From: Struthio camelus
Lineage: Eukaryota > Chordata > Aves > Struthioniformes > Struthionidae
Direction of reading: 5' to 3'
Assembly (NCBI RefSeq): GCF_040807025.1
Contig: NC_090964.1
Span: 7,581,214 to 7,645,213, forward strand
Length of the DNA: 64,000 bases
Part shown: positions 1 through 11,300 of the stretch, piece by piece
How positions within the stretch are numbered: the stretch's first letter is position 1
How the letters are laid out: each line of letters begins with the position of its first letter
Notes under the pieces: generated by a model
Database searches by the model: none
The model's input: the letters and a program-made list of their open reading frames with translations, nothing else
What the model was told of the DNA's origin: nothing
Position numbers and translations under genes: made by a program

Positions 1-667
1 AAGGACATACAGGAGCAGAAGCTATCAAAGATGGAAGATACCTAATGCTCAGAATAGGAGGGGGAAGTCAAGACTATTAGGTCTATATGCTGGGCTGAAG
101 ACTGACCAAGCTTCCTGTTCCCAGTTCATGTCACTCTTCAAATTTGCTAGGAGAAGGGAAAAATAAGGGCTACCTGCTACTGGGTTCTGCTCCCACCCCG
201 ACGACCAACTTCTTGTAAGATACCAAGCAGATCCATTTCTGCAACACAGACCCATCTCACTAATGGGCAAGTTCAGAAGTTATGACTGGAACAGGAGGAT
301 TAAAAGGCACATCAGAACAGCGAACCCCCTCGACTGCCAAACGCTGCCTTGCCGGCACCTCTCAGACAGTCGACTAAGCTCCTTCTGCACAGCTCTAGCA
401 CCAAAGCTGCTGTCTTTGAGAGTTTTACTATTAACAGCAGCTTCCCATGATCAGCTTTTTAGTCACACATCATTTAAAATTTTGCCGTGTTCTCCATTTA
501 GGGCTCAGCACCGTAAATGATTTCTCTACCAATACATGGACAGAAAAGACCATTTCAACCAGCATAACCTTCAAACTCATTAAGAGCAGTATCACTTCAA
601 TCAGACTCTTTACAATAAGAATTCCATGCGCAAACTGACAAAATCATTCTCCTAGGTCCTGCCAAGC

Positions 668-686
668 CCTTTGCCTTAGGCAAAGG
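668..686. repeat. Perfect 9-bp inverted repeat with 1-nt centre
   Basis: CCTTTGCCT, one T, then AGGCAAAGG. The arms are exactly complementary. No function is assigned. Confidence 0.8.
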
Positions 687-1359
687 AGTTGAGACGTCCC
701 TTAGCATCAGTTTTGTTTGTTTATTTATAAAGTTCACATGTTTGATCTTTGTTTAGCAACTGTTTTCATCTCTCTGTCCAGTGGTAAGAACACAGCAGTT
801 CTTCTCTTGAGTCAAAGAATCATGAGTTCTCTTTTTCCGGCTCTGGAAACCATCCAGCATCAGCTTTGAGAGCTCATAAGTTTAGCAAGACCCAAGTGCA
901 GTAGCATCTACAGAGAGAAAAGCTGCTTACCTCCCTCCAAACTTTTCATTTTCTCTCACACAGTTAAAGACAGACAGATCTTTAAGTCATCTTAAGTTTC
1001 AGAAGTTATCTCATGGCGCTTTACCGCAATTTACCTCCTCCAATCCCTGGTTGCTTTTGAGCACTGTGATCACAACCCCAAGTTGCCCAGCCACCACACA
1101 CTTTTGGCAGTCTCAGCTTACTGCCTTGGAAAAATACTAACCCAGACTAAAGTGCTTTGTTATTGCCAGTGTTGCTGCATTTTCTTCTTCTTTTTTTTTT
1201 TTTTTATTAGACATACTAAACTGCTTTAAGTCTCACCACTATACCTAATGACTACAGGAGACCATTCAAAACCATGAATTTGGGTGTGAACTTTTCACCA
1301 GTTCAAGAAGAATCTTCCTTTTCCAGTAGGAACTCAGTGAAGAGAGTAAAGCCCTAGAG

Positions 1360-1520
1360 CAGCAGTTTCCCAAATTTCTGATTAAAAGGTCAGCCAGCTT
1401 CTCGTGGACCATTCATCCTCTGTTTGTTAACACTATCCCCTGCTTCCTACAAACCCATAAAAGTTCTCCTTGGTCTGCTGGACCACCTGTGATCCACAGA
1501 CAGGAGTTTGGGAACTGCTG
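1360..1520. mobile_element. Short non-autonomous hAT-like (Charlie-type) MITE
   Basis: The element starts CAGCAGTTTCCCAAA and ends TTTGGGAACTGCTG, so its termini are near-perfect inverted repeats of about 14-15 bp. The CAG...CTG ends and the internal tracts 'ggaccacctgtgatccac' and 'tggtctgctggacca' are typical of hAT/Charlie MITEs, which read 'uncorrected' copies of a transposase-free deletion derivative. The total length is 161 bp with no coding capacity. The 8-bp flanks (CCCTAGAG on the left, TAGTACAG on the right) match at only 4 of 8 positions, so a target-site duplication is at best decayed. It looks old and immobile. Confidence 0.65.
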
Positions 1521-4104
1521 TAGTACAGCATATTCTTTGATTCATGAGTCACTACATCCACCCTTTCTCCTGGAGACTTTCAGAGACAGCAAAAATGTTT
1601 AGACATTCAGCTCATACTTAGCTTTCGTTATAATGAGTGTCCAAAAGCCCTCAGGCAACCACGTCAAATGAGTTCCTTTTCTATCCCACTGAATACAAAC
1701 GTTTGTCCAGTTTTCTTTTTCCTTCCATAAAAATCTTGACTACCCTGTGACAAATTGGCTTAGTCCTACACCAGAGAGTAGTCAGAGACACTAGCAGGGC
1801 CTCCTCAGCCTTTTAGCTGCTGTATTTTACTGCTGTTTATAAGAACACTGAGTTGAGGAAGTAATTAGAAAATTGTTTCTGGAGTTTCCACAGCACAATT
1901 AATATTATTGCAGCTTTTGGCAACCAGTATATTTTAGCCTCTTTACAATAAAAAAAAAAAATGCTGGAGCCCTAGTAAAGTGTACTAATTGCTAAAGGAA
2001 TGAACCAAGACAAACCAGATCAATCTTCTGAAACGTATGCGATAGCCCTAGGTAAAAATGGAACTATGCTAACAAAATCCTGGTTTATTTCTAGGAAATA
2101 CTCAGTGAAATGTCACAAAAACAAAGTTGATTGGTATCTAAAACAATATTTCCAGACAAGATGCCAAGCCAGTACCATTAAAAACATAGCTATTGTTGAA
2201 CACCTCAAAGTGAACCAGTAGTCAAGTAGTCTCCCCCTGGCTTGGTACCAGAGACTAACGCAATCTCCAGCACGTCACTAGGCTCAATTAAAATAGGCCA
2301 GAATAGAAATAGAAATAAAACGATCACTTAAATTTTAACTGGGGTCTAGCCCAAAGCCTGTTGACAGTGTTTGGGGTAGGGGGAAGAAAGAAGGAGGACA
2401 CAATTCTTTGCAGCAGTTGTTGCAGTTCTCAGACTGCACCACACTCGATCCTTGTGACTGATGCAAGCAGGCATTGACTGCTTTCACAGTTACTACATAC
2501 TCCAATCTAGGTGGTCCAGATCCTCAACCGCTGGAGTTTGTTACAAACCTCCAAACTAGTTTTCCTCATGGAACACGGTAACATTTTTGGAGAGATAAGC
2601 CAGAGCTATGAAACCTAGATTCAAGTTTCAAGTTCAAGATTATTTGGATCAGAGCTGTCCCTGAGAACAGGGAGAAGGCAGTTGTCAAAAACAGATATGA
2701 AACTTTAGGCCTCACCTAGCTCCCCTCAAGCTCTTAAATTCTTTCCATTGCTCACAGTCAGCAGCTACTCAACTCTTTGGGAGTGGGCTCCTCAGCTTTC
2801 ACTGAATCCAAAATCCAGCTGTTTCTTGCTGGGACATCCAGGAGGAACCTTCCACACCAGACTGTTCAGCCACTTGAGGTGTCTTAAAACAAAATTTAGC
2901 AAAAGTAGAAGGATTATTAGCTGGTCAAAAGCAGCTCTTGCAGCAAATCACGGTCATAAAACATATTTATCATGAGATAAACACCCGAGACGACTGCCTT
3001 TGCCATGCAGAAAGAGCATCTTCATAGCTCAACACTGCTCCCTTCCAGTCCGCTCTTCACATTAACAGGGTGTTACCTCATAGTCCGCAGTACTGCATTT
3101 CAAGAAAGTATGTGACCACACTCCAACAAGGTGACTGCAGATCTTATTGCAAAACCCCGCTCTGATCACAAACATCACGGTCAGTACAATCGCACAGCAG
3201 TACAGATATGTATTCCTACCATGTGTTTAATTGCTGGATTTGTTCCTACTTCAAGCATGTCTGTTGCTCTGCTGCACATGCTCAAACACAGATGATGGTA
3301 TCCCAGATTACAGGCTCCAGGAATGTCTTCTGGATTCCACAAATTTCCTTTCAAAAACAAAAATCAGACCCCAGATGCACCTCAAACACTCAAGACAGAC
3401 AAGAGATTGACACGATAACGCTTAGGAAGTTTTGAAGAAAACTTCCACTAGCGTCTGGTGGTCTTTGCTCTGAAGACCTAGTACCTAGTTAACATACTCA
3501 AATTAAAAGCAGGGGTGTATGGGGATTACCAGTGACTAGTTAGGACATATTTGCAAGCAAAAGACAGTAAGGAAACATGGCTGAAACTAAGAATAAGAGC
3601 ACTGAAGTCTGACATGCACAGTTTCTTTAGACACATCAATTCAATCTCAGCTCTTGAAACGGCTGTTTTTATTGGACTATTTGAGTATAAACAAGTTTCT
3701 CCGAGCAAACATAAGAATTTTATTTGACATATTTTTAATCAGTTCTCCAATAGCAGAACTTAACCCCGTTTAACTTTGAAAATCTAGTATTCCAGAGAAA
3801 ACAAGCTACCAAAATTTAAGTTCCTAAGAGTTTGCACTAAAATCCGAAAACAACTTCAGAGTTTCTGTAGGAGAATCCAGTATTTCCCAACTCATTCTAT
3901 TCCTTTCTGTTAAGGAGCATTATAGCCCATTACAATGCAAGAAATGGCACATATTCTGCCATAGGTCACAATGCCACTGGTAAACAGAGAAGGCCAAAAA
4001 CTGAACATTACTATAGAGTGTCATTCTGTAGTTCAGCACACTGCATTCTAGTCATAGCTTACACATACACAAACTGTAGCCTTCAGAAATAACAGAAAGA
4101 TCTG

Positions 4105-7100
4105 CTTGGTAGTGAAAATATAATTTTATTTTTAACAATAGCTGCCAGCAGTATACTGGTATATCAGTAAAAGATGTTCCAGAGAGTGAAAGACATAAGC
4201 AAACTAAAATGTTGTATCAACTCTTCAAGTATTTCTGCATACAACGCTCCAATTCTTGATGTCCTTGGGAGTCTCTATATGCTCTTCTGCTCCACTATTC
4301 TCCCATCCCCCCTCCACACGTGCACCCTCCAGAAACAAAATGTAATAGTTGGTGGCACAGGTTCTGAGGCAGATCAAATATTTTTCACTTGGGATAAAGC
4401 TTTCTTCTGAAAATATAAATTGGATGTGTGCAGATAGTCCTACGAGTGGCAAAGAGTAAAAAAAAAAGTTGACTGTACTTGGCCACTTTTTGTTCTACAC
4501 TGAGATAGGCATCAGTGGGTTTGGCTCAAGCATCTTCAATTTATTCATGTCTGTGCTCCTTTGATATGAAATGCTAATTTGCTACTTTAGCATAAAAACT
4601 TGATTACATCTCCCTTCTTATCATGGAATTGCACGCAACTCTCACTCAATCCGTTTAGACATGCCCATTGCGGAAAAAACACCAATTTTATGGGAAAATA
4701 CAAATGTACAAGCTACATGGCTGCAACTGTCCGCGTGGGACTTTTATACACACCAGCAGTGAACAGTAGATGCATAGGGAAGTTTTGGAGTGCATGAAAT
4801 TGTTTCAGAAGTTCACATGCCTCTTGTTCAACAGGCAGCTCTGTACATATAAGGAGTCTCTTCAAGAAGGAAAGCTTTGTTAAGAAAAAATCATGCATAT
4901 ACTATAATCTGTGCTCCCACACAAAAATAGGGTGAAGATGATGGATTTTCCCTTTATGTTCAGGAAGTGCACGAGTCACCTGTTTTAATGGGAACTGAAG
5001 AATATTTCAGCTGGAGAATAAAGTTATTCAGCATGCTAATACATGCAACCAACTTGCAAACTGGAATGCCTACTTGAAAGGGTAACTGCTGTTTTTAAAT
5101 TGTAGAAGGGGCTAGAAGCATCATTTTAAATTTAAACAGGGGGTAGATTAATTGCTGTTTGATGAAATTAAAAATGCATTTAAAGATCAGATTGTAAACA
5201 AGTTGACAGAACTCAAGAATTTACATAGTTATGAAAGGGCCTTTTTAATTAATGCAGCGCTGGTGATTGGGGCCAGATGAAAGTGCTCTACCCACACCAG
5301 ACGCTAAACCTTTTACACACCACCCTCGCTGTTCTGATCTGAAGGGATCACCTACAGAGGTGAAAGCTATTCACTCTCCATTAGATTCCTGGCTCCGCTG
5401 AAGCCAGCTAGAGGCTGGCCAGCTTCTGTTACAACACAACTAAACTGTGCAATAGGAAGCCAGAAAGATACTAACTCCTTTCACATAGGACAGTTAGCAG
5501 CTGTCATATGGTAATCGCCTTATAAACTGCTCACCTGGTCCTCATTTGGATTACACCTATGAGGGAAAGGCTCTGACACTCAATACTTCACTGTATTGAG
5601 ATAAGAAATACATTAGTTACAGCGAGAGCTTTAACTTTGTTTACAAGCTTTCAGACACAATCATTAAAATACTTAATGCTGAGTATAACATATTACAATT
5701 GTTTGAAGATTGCCTAAAAAGCAGAGAGAATATATTATCTATAAAAGAGAACAAGCCTGGCATTTTAACAAGTTAAGCATTTGTGTGCATTGATATGTAG
5801 GCAGTGCACACAACTAGAAAACTGCATGAAAGCGTTTTCATGACCATATGCACATAGTTGCCTGGTGTACTGAAACGTGTGTAAACAATGGCTAATTTGT
5901 GTTTAAAAGGAGTAAGACCTGATTACTACAACCTCAGACAACTTCCAAGAGCCATCCTGATCTAGGTTTTAACGTAGAGTTAAAAATTTAACAAAACTAT
6001 GCCCACAGTTACTTTGCTTCCTATTTTCTGTTTTTAAAGGTTAACTATACAATGGCAAAGAGCACCAGACCAATGAGGTTTTGTGTTTTTTTTTTTTTTT
6101 AAACCCTATGTTTCATTAAAAGTGCTTTTATCTAACAAGAGAGGAAGTCATTCCTCTTTCTAGATGTCACGTTATAGCAAAGACTGAATTCCTAAAGAGG
6201 ATTATTACTGCTGAGAAACTTTATTCAGGATGAGAACGTGACATTAGAATACAGGAATTATAAAATGGCTACAATTAAGTTCTTCCTAAACAGGTTGCTC
6301 TGCAGATCCTGTGCCTATATACCTCTAATAAATCATAATAGGGTCTAAACGTATCTACGGCTGTCCTCGAAAGCCACGTAACAGGATTGCTAATTGCCTT
6401 TATATTGGAATTCTAGTTCTAGGAAGGCGAGACAAGGCACCACAAGCCATGTATACAAATATGGATCTTTTACTCTACCTCTTCTATGTCAAGCTAACCT
6501 CATGGGTATATATAAAGTAGCAAAAGCAGGATGCTTAGAAAAGTCAAGCTGTTTTTCATAAAGCCAGTGCTTACCAAAAAAATTAGTGTATAAAAGTGTT
6601 TACGTGAGCATTTTCATGTTATTGCAGGATGTTAAATATTCCAAGAACAACCTACAAGGAATAGCACTTTCCAGCTTTTAAAATCAGTTAAATATAAAAG
6701 TATCTTTACAAAAAAATAGGCATATAAGTCTAGCATTCTTTGGAGTTGTTTATGATGGTCTTCTAAAAATAACCTAGTAGTTTATTTCATGCATCAAAAT
6801 CATTAATTTTAAACAAGAAAACTATTCCCTGGTTTAGAAATATTTGAAAATTGCTTTTAAAAAAATTGTAGTGCTATTCCTCAGTGTTGCTGTAAAAATA
6901 TTATGTATAGTAGTGCAATCATTATGATAATGCAAAATTGCAGTCCAGGTACACAGACAAGCAATTAAGATAAAGCCAATGTAAAGGACTGGGTTTTCAT
7001 GCACCATTTCTTTACAAGAGTAACTAATAGAGTTTCCTTTCAGGAGAAAGGCATAATACAATTTAAGGCAAATGCTATCTTTAAAGGTCACTTTAGCTTT

Positions 7101-8200
7101 CTTCAGGAAAAAAAAAAAAAAAGCTTAAAAAAGTTCCCAGAAAGATTCCACCTTTAACTGCTGTAAATGTTTGGTCTTGCATCACTAATCATTGCACTAC
7201 TATTCACCATATACAGTAGCTATCTGTCAACTACAACACTAATGTTTACATGTACTTTGTTTATGACAGCACAGGTTTTCTAAGTAAATATTGCCAGAAA
7301 GACCTACACAAAACAAAGGTTCTTAACTACCAAAAAGAAAGCCACTTGTAATTTTTAAGGTGAACAGATAGCAAGCACCCAGCTCTTTTGGTTTCATGAT
7401 GTAAAAGGGCATCTTGATAATTATTCATCTGCTGCAACTCAGAATTCAGGACAAACATAGGTTGGTGATTTTTTTTTTTTTTTTTTTTGGCAAGCTCTTG
7501 AAGTCACACAGCTAAACACTAACTCTGAACTGTGAGCTTCCCGCTATAGCATTCAGGCCTAGATTCAAACTTCCCTGATGCTTGAGGTCATTCAAATACA
7601 AGTTTCACATTTGTGCCCATTCACAATCGTCCCCGTGATTTCAAATCCAAGGAAAAAAAAAAAAAACAAACTTTTTTTTAAAAACTGTTGCCAAATAGTC
7701 TACAAATGGCTTTTTTGGATAATAAGCTCCCTTCTACATGTAAATGGCATAGACAAGCAGGTACAGTTCAATGCGTCACAGATGGGACAACTGTGTGTAA
7801 ATCTTCTGGAAAAACAATAAATTCCAAAATACATAAATATTCCTTGTACCATATAGAAAGACAGTATCCTAGACCAATTTGTAGACAGGGAACAAATGTT
7901 TGCAAAGAAAAATAGCAGGGGCTAGTTAACCCTTCATACTGAAGAATCTAGAGTTACCCCAGTGCAATATTAACATAACTACATTAATGATATTCAGACT
8001 TGCTATGAAAGAAGGTAAGGAAAAACAAGCCTATAATTAAAGTCTGCAAACTTTAGGTAATTACTGTACCTGGTCTATCCACCATAACTTTTAATAACTG
8101 CAAGTTCATGCAAAAAAATTGCTATCTTATACAAAAAGAGCAGTCTGTTAGAAGCATTGTTATGGAATATGCAAGAAGTCATCTCTTTTGCAAGTGCTGT
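4105..8200 (-). other. CLIC4: Probable CLIC4 3' untranslated region
   Basis: This follows the CLIC4 stop codon directly on the minus strand. Mammalian CLIC4 mRNAs are known for a 3' UTR of several kilobases. Minus-strand AATAAA hexamers, read as TTTATT on the plus strand, occur at 6781-6786, 6220-6225, 4540-4545 and 4125-4130. The last lies in an A/T-rich context and would give about 4.1 kb. The region is AT-rich and without coding potential. It contains an internal 20-nt run (7469-7488 on the plus strand) that is an A20 tract in the transcript. The end point is a guess, and several alternative poly(A) sites are possible. Confidence 0.5.
4125..4130 (-). terminator. CLIC4: Candidate distal CLIC4 poly(A) signal AATAAA
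   Basis: A minus-strand AATAAA sits inside TTAAAAATAAAATTATA. Cleavage would be expected about 10-30 nt further left, near 4100-4115. It was chosen as the most distal good hexamer before sequence that looks intergenic. Proximal alternatives are at 6781, 6220 and 4540. Confidence 0.35.
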
Positions 8201-8365
8201 TTACTTAGTGAGTCTCTTGGCTACATCACTGTAAGCTATTTCAATTTCTTTGTCTCCAGGACAGGTATTGGTGAATTCATCCCTGCTATAAGCATTTGTC
8301 AGGTATCTCCAAATCCCTGTCATACTCTTGGGAATCTCAAAGTTGCGATATTTTTTGGCCACCAC
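8201..8365 (-). CDS. CLIC4: CLIC4 exon 6, terminal coding exon (residues 200-253)
   Basis: The exon is 165 nt including the TAA at 8201-8203. It encodes [38 protein letters not shown] and [16 protein letters not shown]. Together with Lys199 from exon 5 it forms the nuclear localisation motif KVVAKKYR, so the motif is split by the intron. The [18 protein letters not shown] block is strongly conserved in the family. Confidence 0.97.
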   Translation of the reverse strand: MVAKKYRNFEIPKSMTGIWRYLTNAYSRDEFTNTCPGDKEIEIAYSDVAKRLTK

Positions 8366-11300
8366 CTAGAACAAAAAAAATTAGATTATGAATTTATATC
8401 CTTCAACTTAAACCAGTTTTCCATTCCATATCTCACTCTTCTTACATTGAGCTTACGTACTGCAAGGGTAAAGTCACTTCTGAATTCAGTAGAACCTGCC
8501 CCTCTGGGATGTGCCTGGACCTGGCAGCATACTGCCTCGCTTAGTTTGTATTACTGCCCTCACATGAGGTAAATACCTCTGCATGTAGGCATAAACTTAA
8601 TCTGTGGCTCCATCTGCAGTACAAAACTGACAAAGACTGTGAAAAGCAATCAAGCCATCGTTATACAGGCAAAATCTTCACTCCCACAGTTATCCTTTAC
8701 TACCTCTCTTTCTTTCTAGACTTCTAGCTTTTTGTTCATTTTTGTTTTTTTATAATCCTTGTGTTTTGCATTGTGCTACTTACTTTGTTACTAACAGAAC
8801 AGTTTTCTCTCCAGATGTGAGGACATCCACTTAAACATTAACCGGTCACATGACATCCACTTTCGTTCCACTACCTCATTCTTTTAAGTGTTGCAACTTA
8901 TTCCTGTGATCATGTTGCCAGTGCAGTAAAATGGGATTTTGCTTACATCACCTGCTACTCTACTTGTCTGCTGCTTCTCACCTTCACTGAATTCAACTCC
9001 CGTCCAACTTGATGTACTGTTAAAACTACAGTTACATTTATATAACTACAGTTACATTTATATGGGAACTTACATATAGTTGAAATGAGACGGACACCCA
9101 AATGTCATAAACCGTAAGCATCTTTCACTTCATTATCACGTTACTACACAAAACACACCACAAGCCACTTACCTTGACAATATGTAGTTTCGGTAGCAGG
9201 TTGCAGTCTGCTAATGTCATCTCATTGCCATCCAAAAACTTGCGGGTAGAAATTGCAATATCTTCCATGCTATTTTCATCTATCTCATCAGGAAGAGGAG
9301 AGTTCAGATACTCATCCAGTTTCTGGAGGGTTTTCAAGAGGCCACGTTCTAAGGCTACAAAGGAAGGAACAGGTTTAAAAACCACAGCGCACACATTTCA
9401 GAGAGAGTTACTATTTAGAATACTAAATATTGGAATTCTGATATTGGTACCAGACCCCGAGATAAAGTGTCAGAGAACTGAAACAAAGTGAAATAAAAAA
9501 GCTCATAAAGATGAATCAAAGTTTCCTGAAACTCCATGCTGAAAGGTGTTAAAATCAGGATCGTGCTCTCAAAGTAAAGATGTAGCTACCTAGAACTCCA
9601 GAGGAGAACAATTGTTTCCCTTACTACAGGGCTGCTACAAAGGCTACCTGAAATAATTCACATCACTGTACTCCCCAGAACAGAGCATATACTGAAGGAT
9701 TCCCAAGCTCAGTGTAAGTTTTACAGCAACACCACTGCCAGAGCTGCCTTTGTGGTCACTAGTAGCACTAAAACTGACCTGAAATCTTTGCTACCAAAAA
9801 CCAAACAAACTTTAAAGCCCTTTAAATATCACACAGATGCAGGTTATCTAAAAGCGGGTTTATACATGAGCTTGCACTAGTTTAAAATACACAAAGACTG
9901 TCCACAAGTGTTTTATTTTTGGTTTAAAAGTGGCTTATGTCAGTTTCTTGAGACTTTTCCTAACTGGCTTAAACTAATTAGAGTTAAGCCATGCTAGGGT
10001 TTGCATTCACTTAAACTTAATCTGTTTAATGTCACATGTTCAGCTAAACTGGCACAACTAAACGTGCAGACTACACTTGAAGAGGTTAATTGAAAACAAC
10101 AGCAGAGGGCAGCATACCCCACAAAACTGAAAGGCATTCTTGGTAAGCCTTAGTATTTGCAAGCATTTTGCCTCCTTCCGTTTGAAAGGCTGCAGAAAGG
10201 CATTCTCATTCCATGACTTATTTAAGTTTTCCCTCCAAGCATGGAGGATAAAAGATGGGTACTAAATGATTTAAAGGACGAATTCTGCATTCTTTATCTC
10301 TTATTGATCTCAAGATTTTGAATTGCTGAAGCAGGCATTCTCACCTTCCAGCTACTACTTTCTCTCCATCCAGAAAGGCCTTAATCCTTTAAAAAAAGCA
10401 AGATGAACTAGGCTTCACACGGAAGTCTGAATGGGAGCAATCAATGCAAGAAAGGTCAAACATCAAGTATGCCGTAAGGCCTTTCAACACATGCAAGGAA
10501 ACTTAACCCCTGGGGCATGACCCAAACTCTGCATGGAATACAGTACTGGCCCTTAAAGTCCTTACTATTCAGTTCAAGAGCTTTGACTGGCTGTTGCATA
10601 GTTAAGTTTCCACGTCAGGGAAATTCACAGTGCATGCATATCCCACTAAAGTACCCCAGTGCAAGAAAAATAAGTGGAGAGAATTGCTCTGCTTAAAATA
10701 TAAGCTTAAAGAGACAGAAGGGTACATGCAGGGGATAAGATTCTTGATCCGTTACTGTCTTTCAGTTTATCTAACATCTGCTCAGTATTGCAGTTTCACA
10801 TTGATCATTAAATCATAGCTAAGCATTTAACCAAATTCCCTACTCCTTTGGAACTGGCAAGCAAAATTCACAGACTTGCAAGCACACTTCATGGTTCAGT
10901 GAAGCATCTGTAACAACTTTCACCTAAATGCAGAGCATGCAACTTTGCTACAGCTTCATAGTTTGCAAATTAAATTTCCAAATCTTACCTTAGAAGAGGT
11001 TACAGAACAGTTTAAAGGATGTTAATGAGAAATTAACAGAAATAAAGACAAAAGAAATACAAAGCAGAATACTGATTTGGACAACAGTGACCTCCACCTG
11101 CTCCACAACGGATTTAGATTAAAGTCACCTCCTGTGACACGCTGCTGCTCAGAGAAATGAAAGTCAAAACTGACACCGAGAGAGAGAACAGAAGGAAAGC
11201 ACGTTTTCAGCTTTAACTTTGAATCTACACCTCCATCGCTGAGAATTAAAAGCATCGTTAATGACCTGTATTAGCAATCTTTTTAGACTATGAAGTGTTG

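Larger units (their letters stand above)
1..4104. other. Gene-free region downstream of CLIC4
   Basis: I see no coding exon, RNA gene or promoter here. The sequence is AT-rich with scattered homopolymers (a T run near 1191-1207 and an A run near 1950-1961). All open frames are short and lack splice-compatible homologous peptides. The one recognisable element is a short hAT-like inverted-repeat transposon at 1360-1520. In other vertebrates as I remember them, RUNX3 follows CLIC4 in convergent orientation, so its 3' end may lie beyond the left edge. That is inference, and no RUNX3 exon is visible. Confidence 0.6.
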
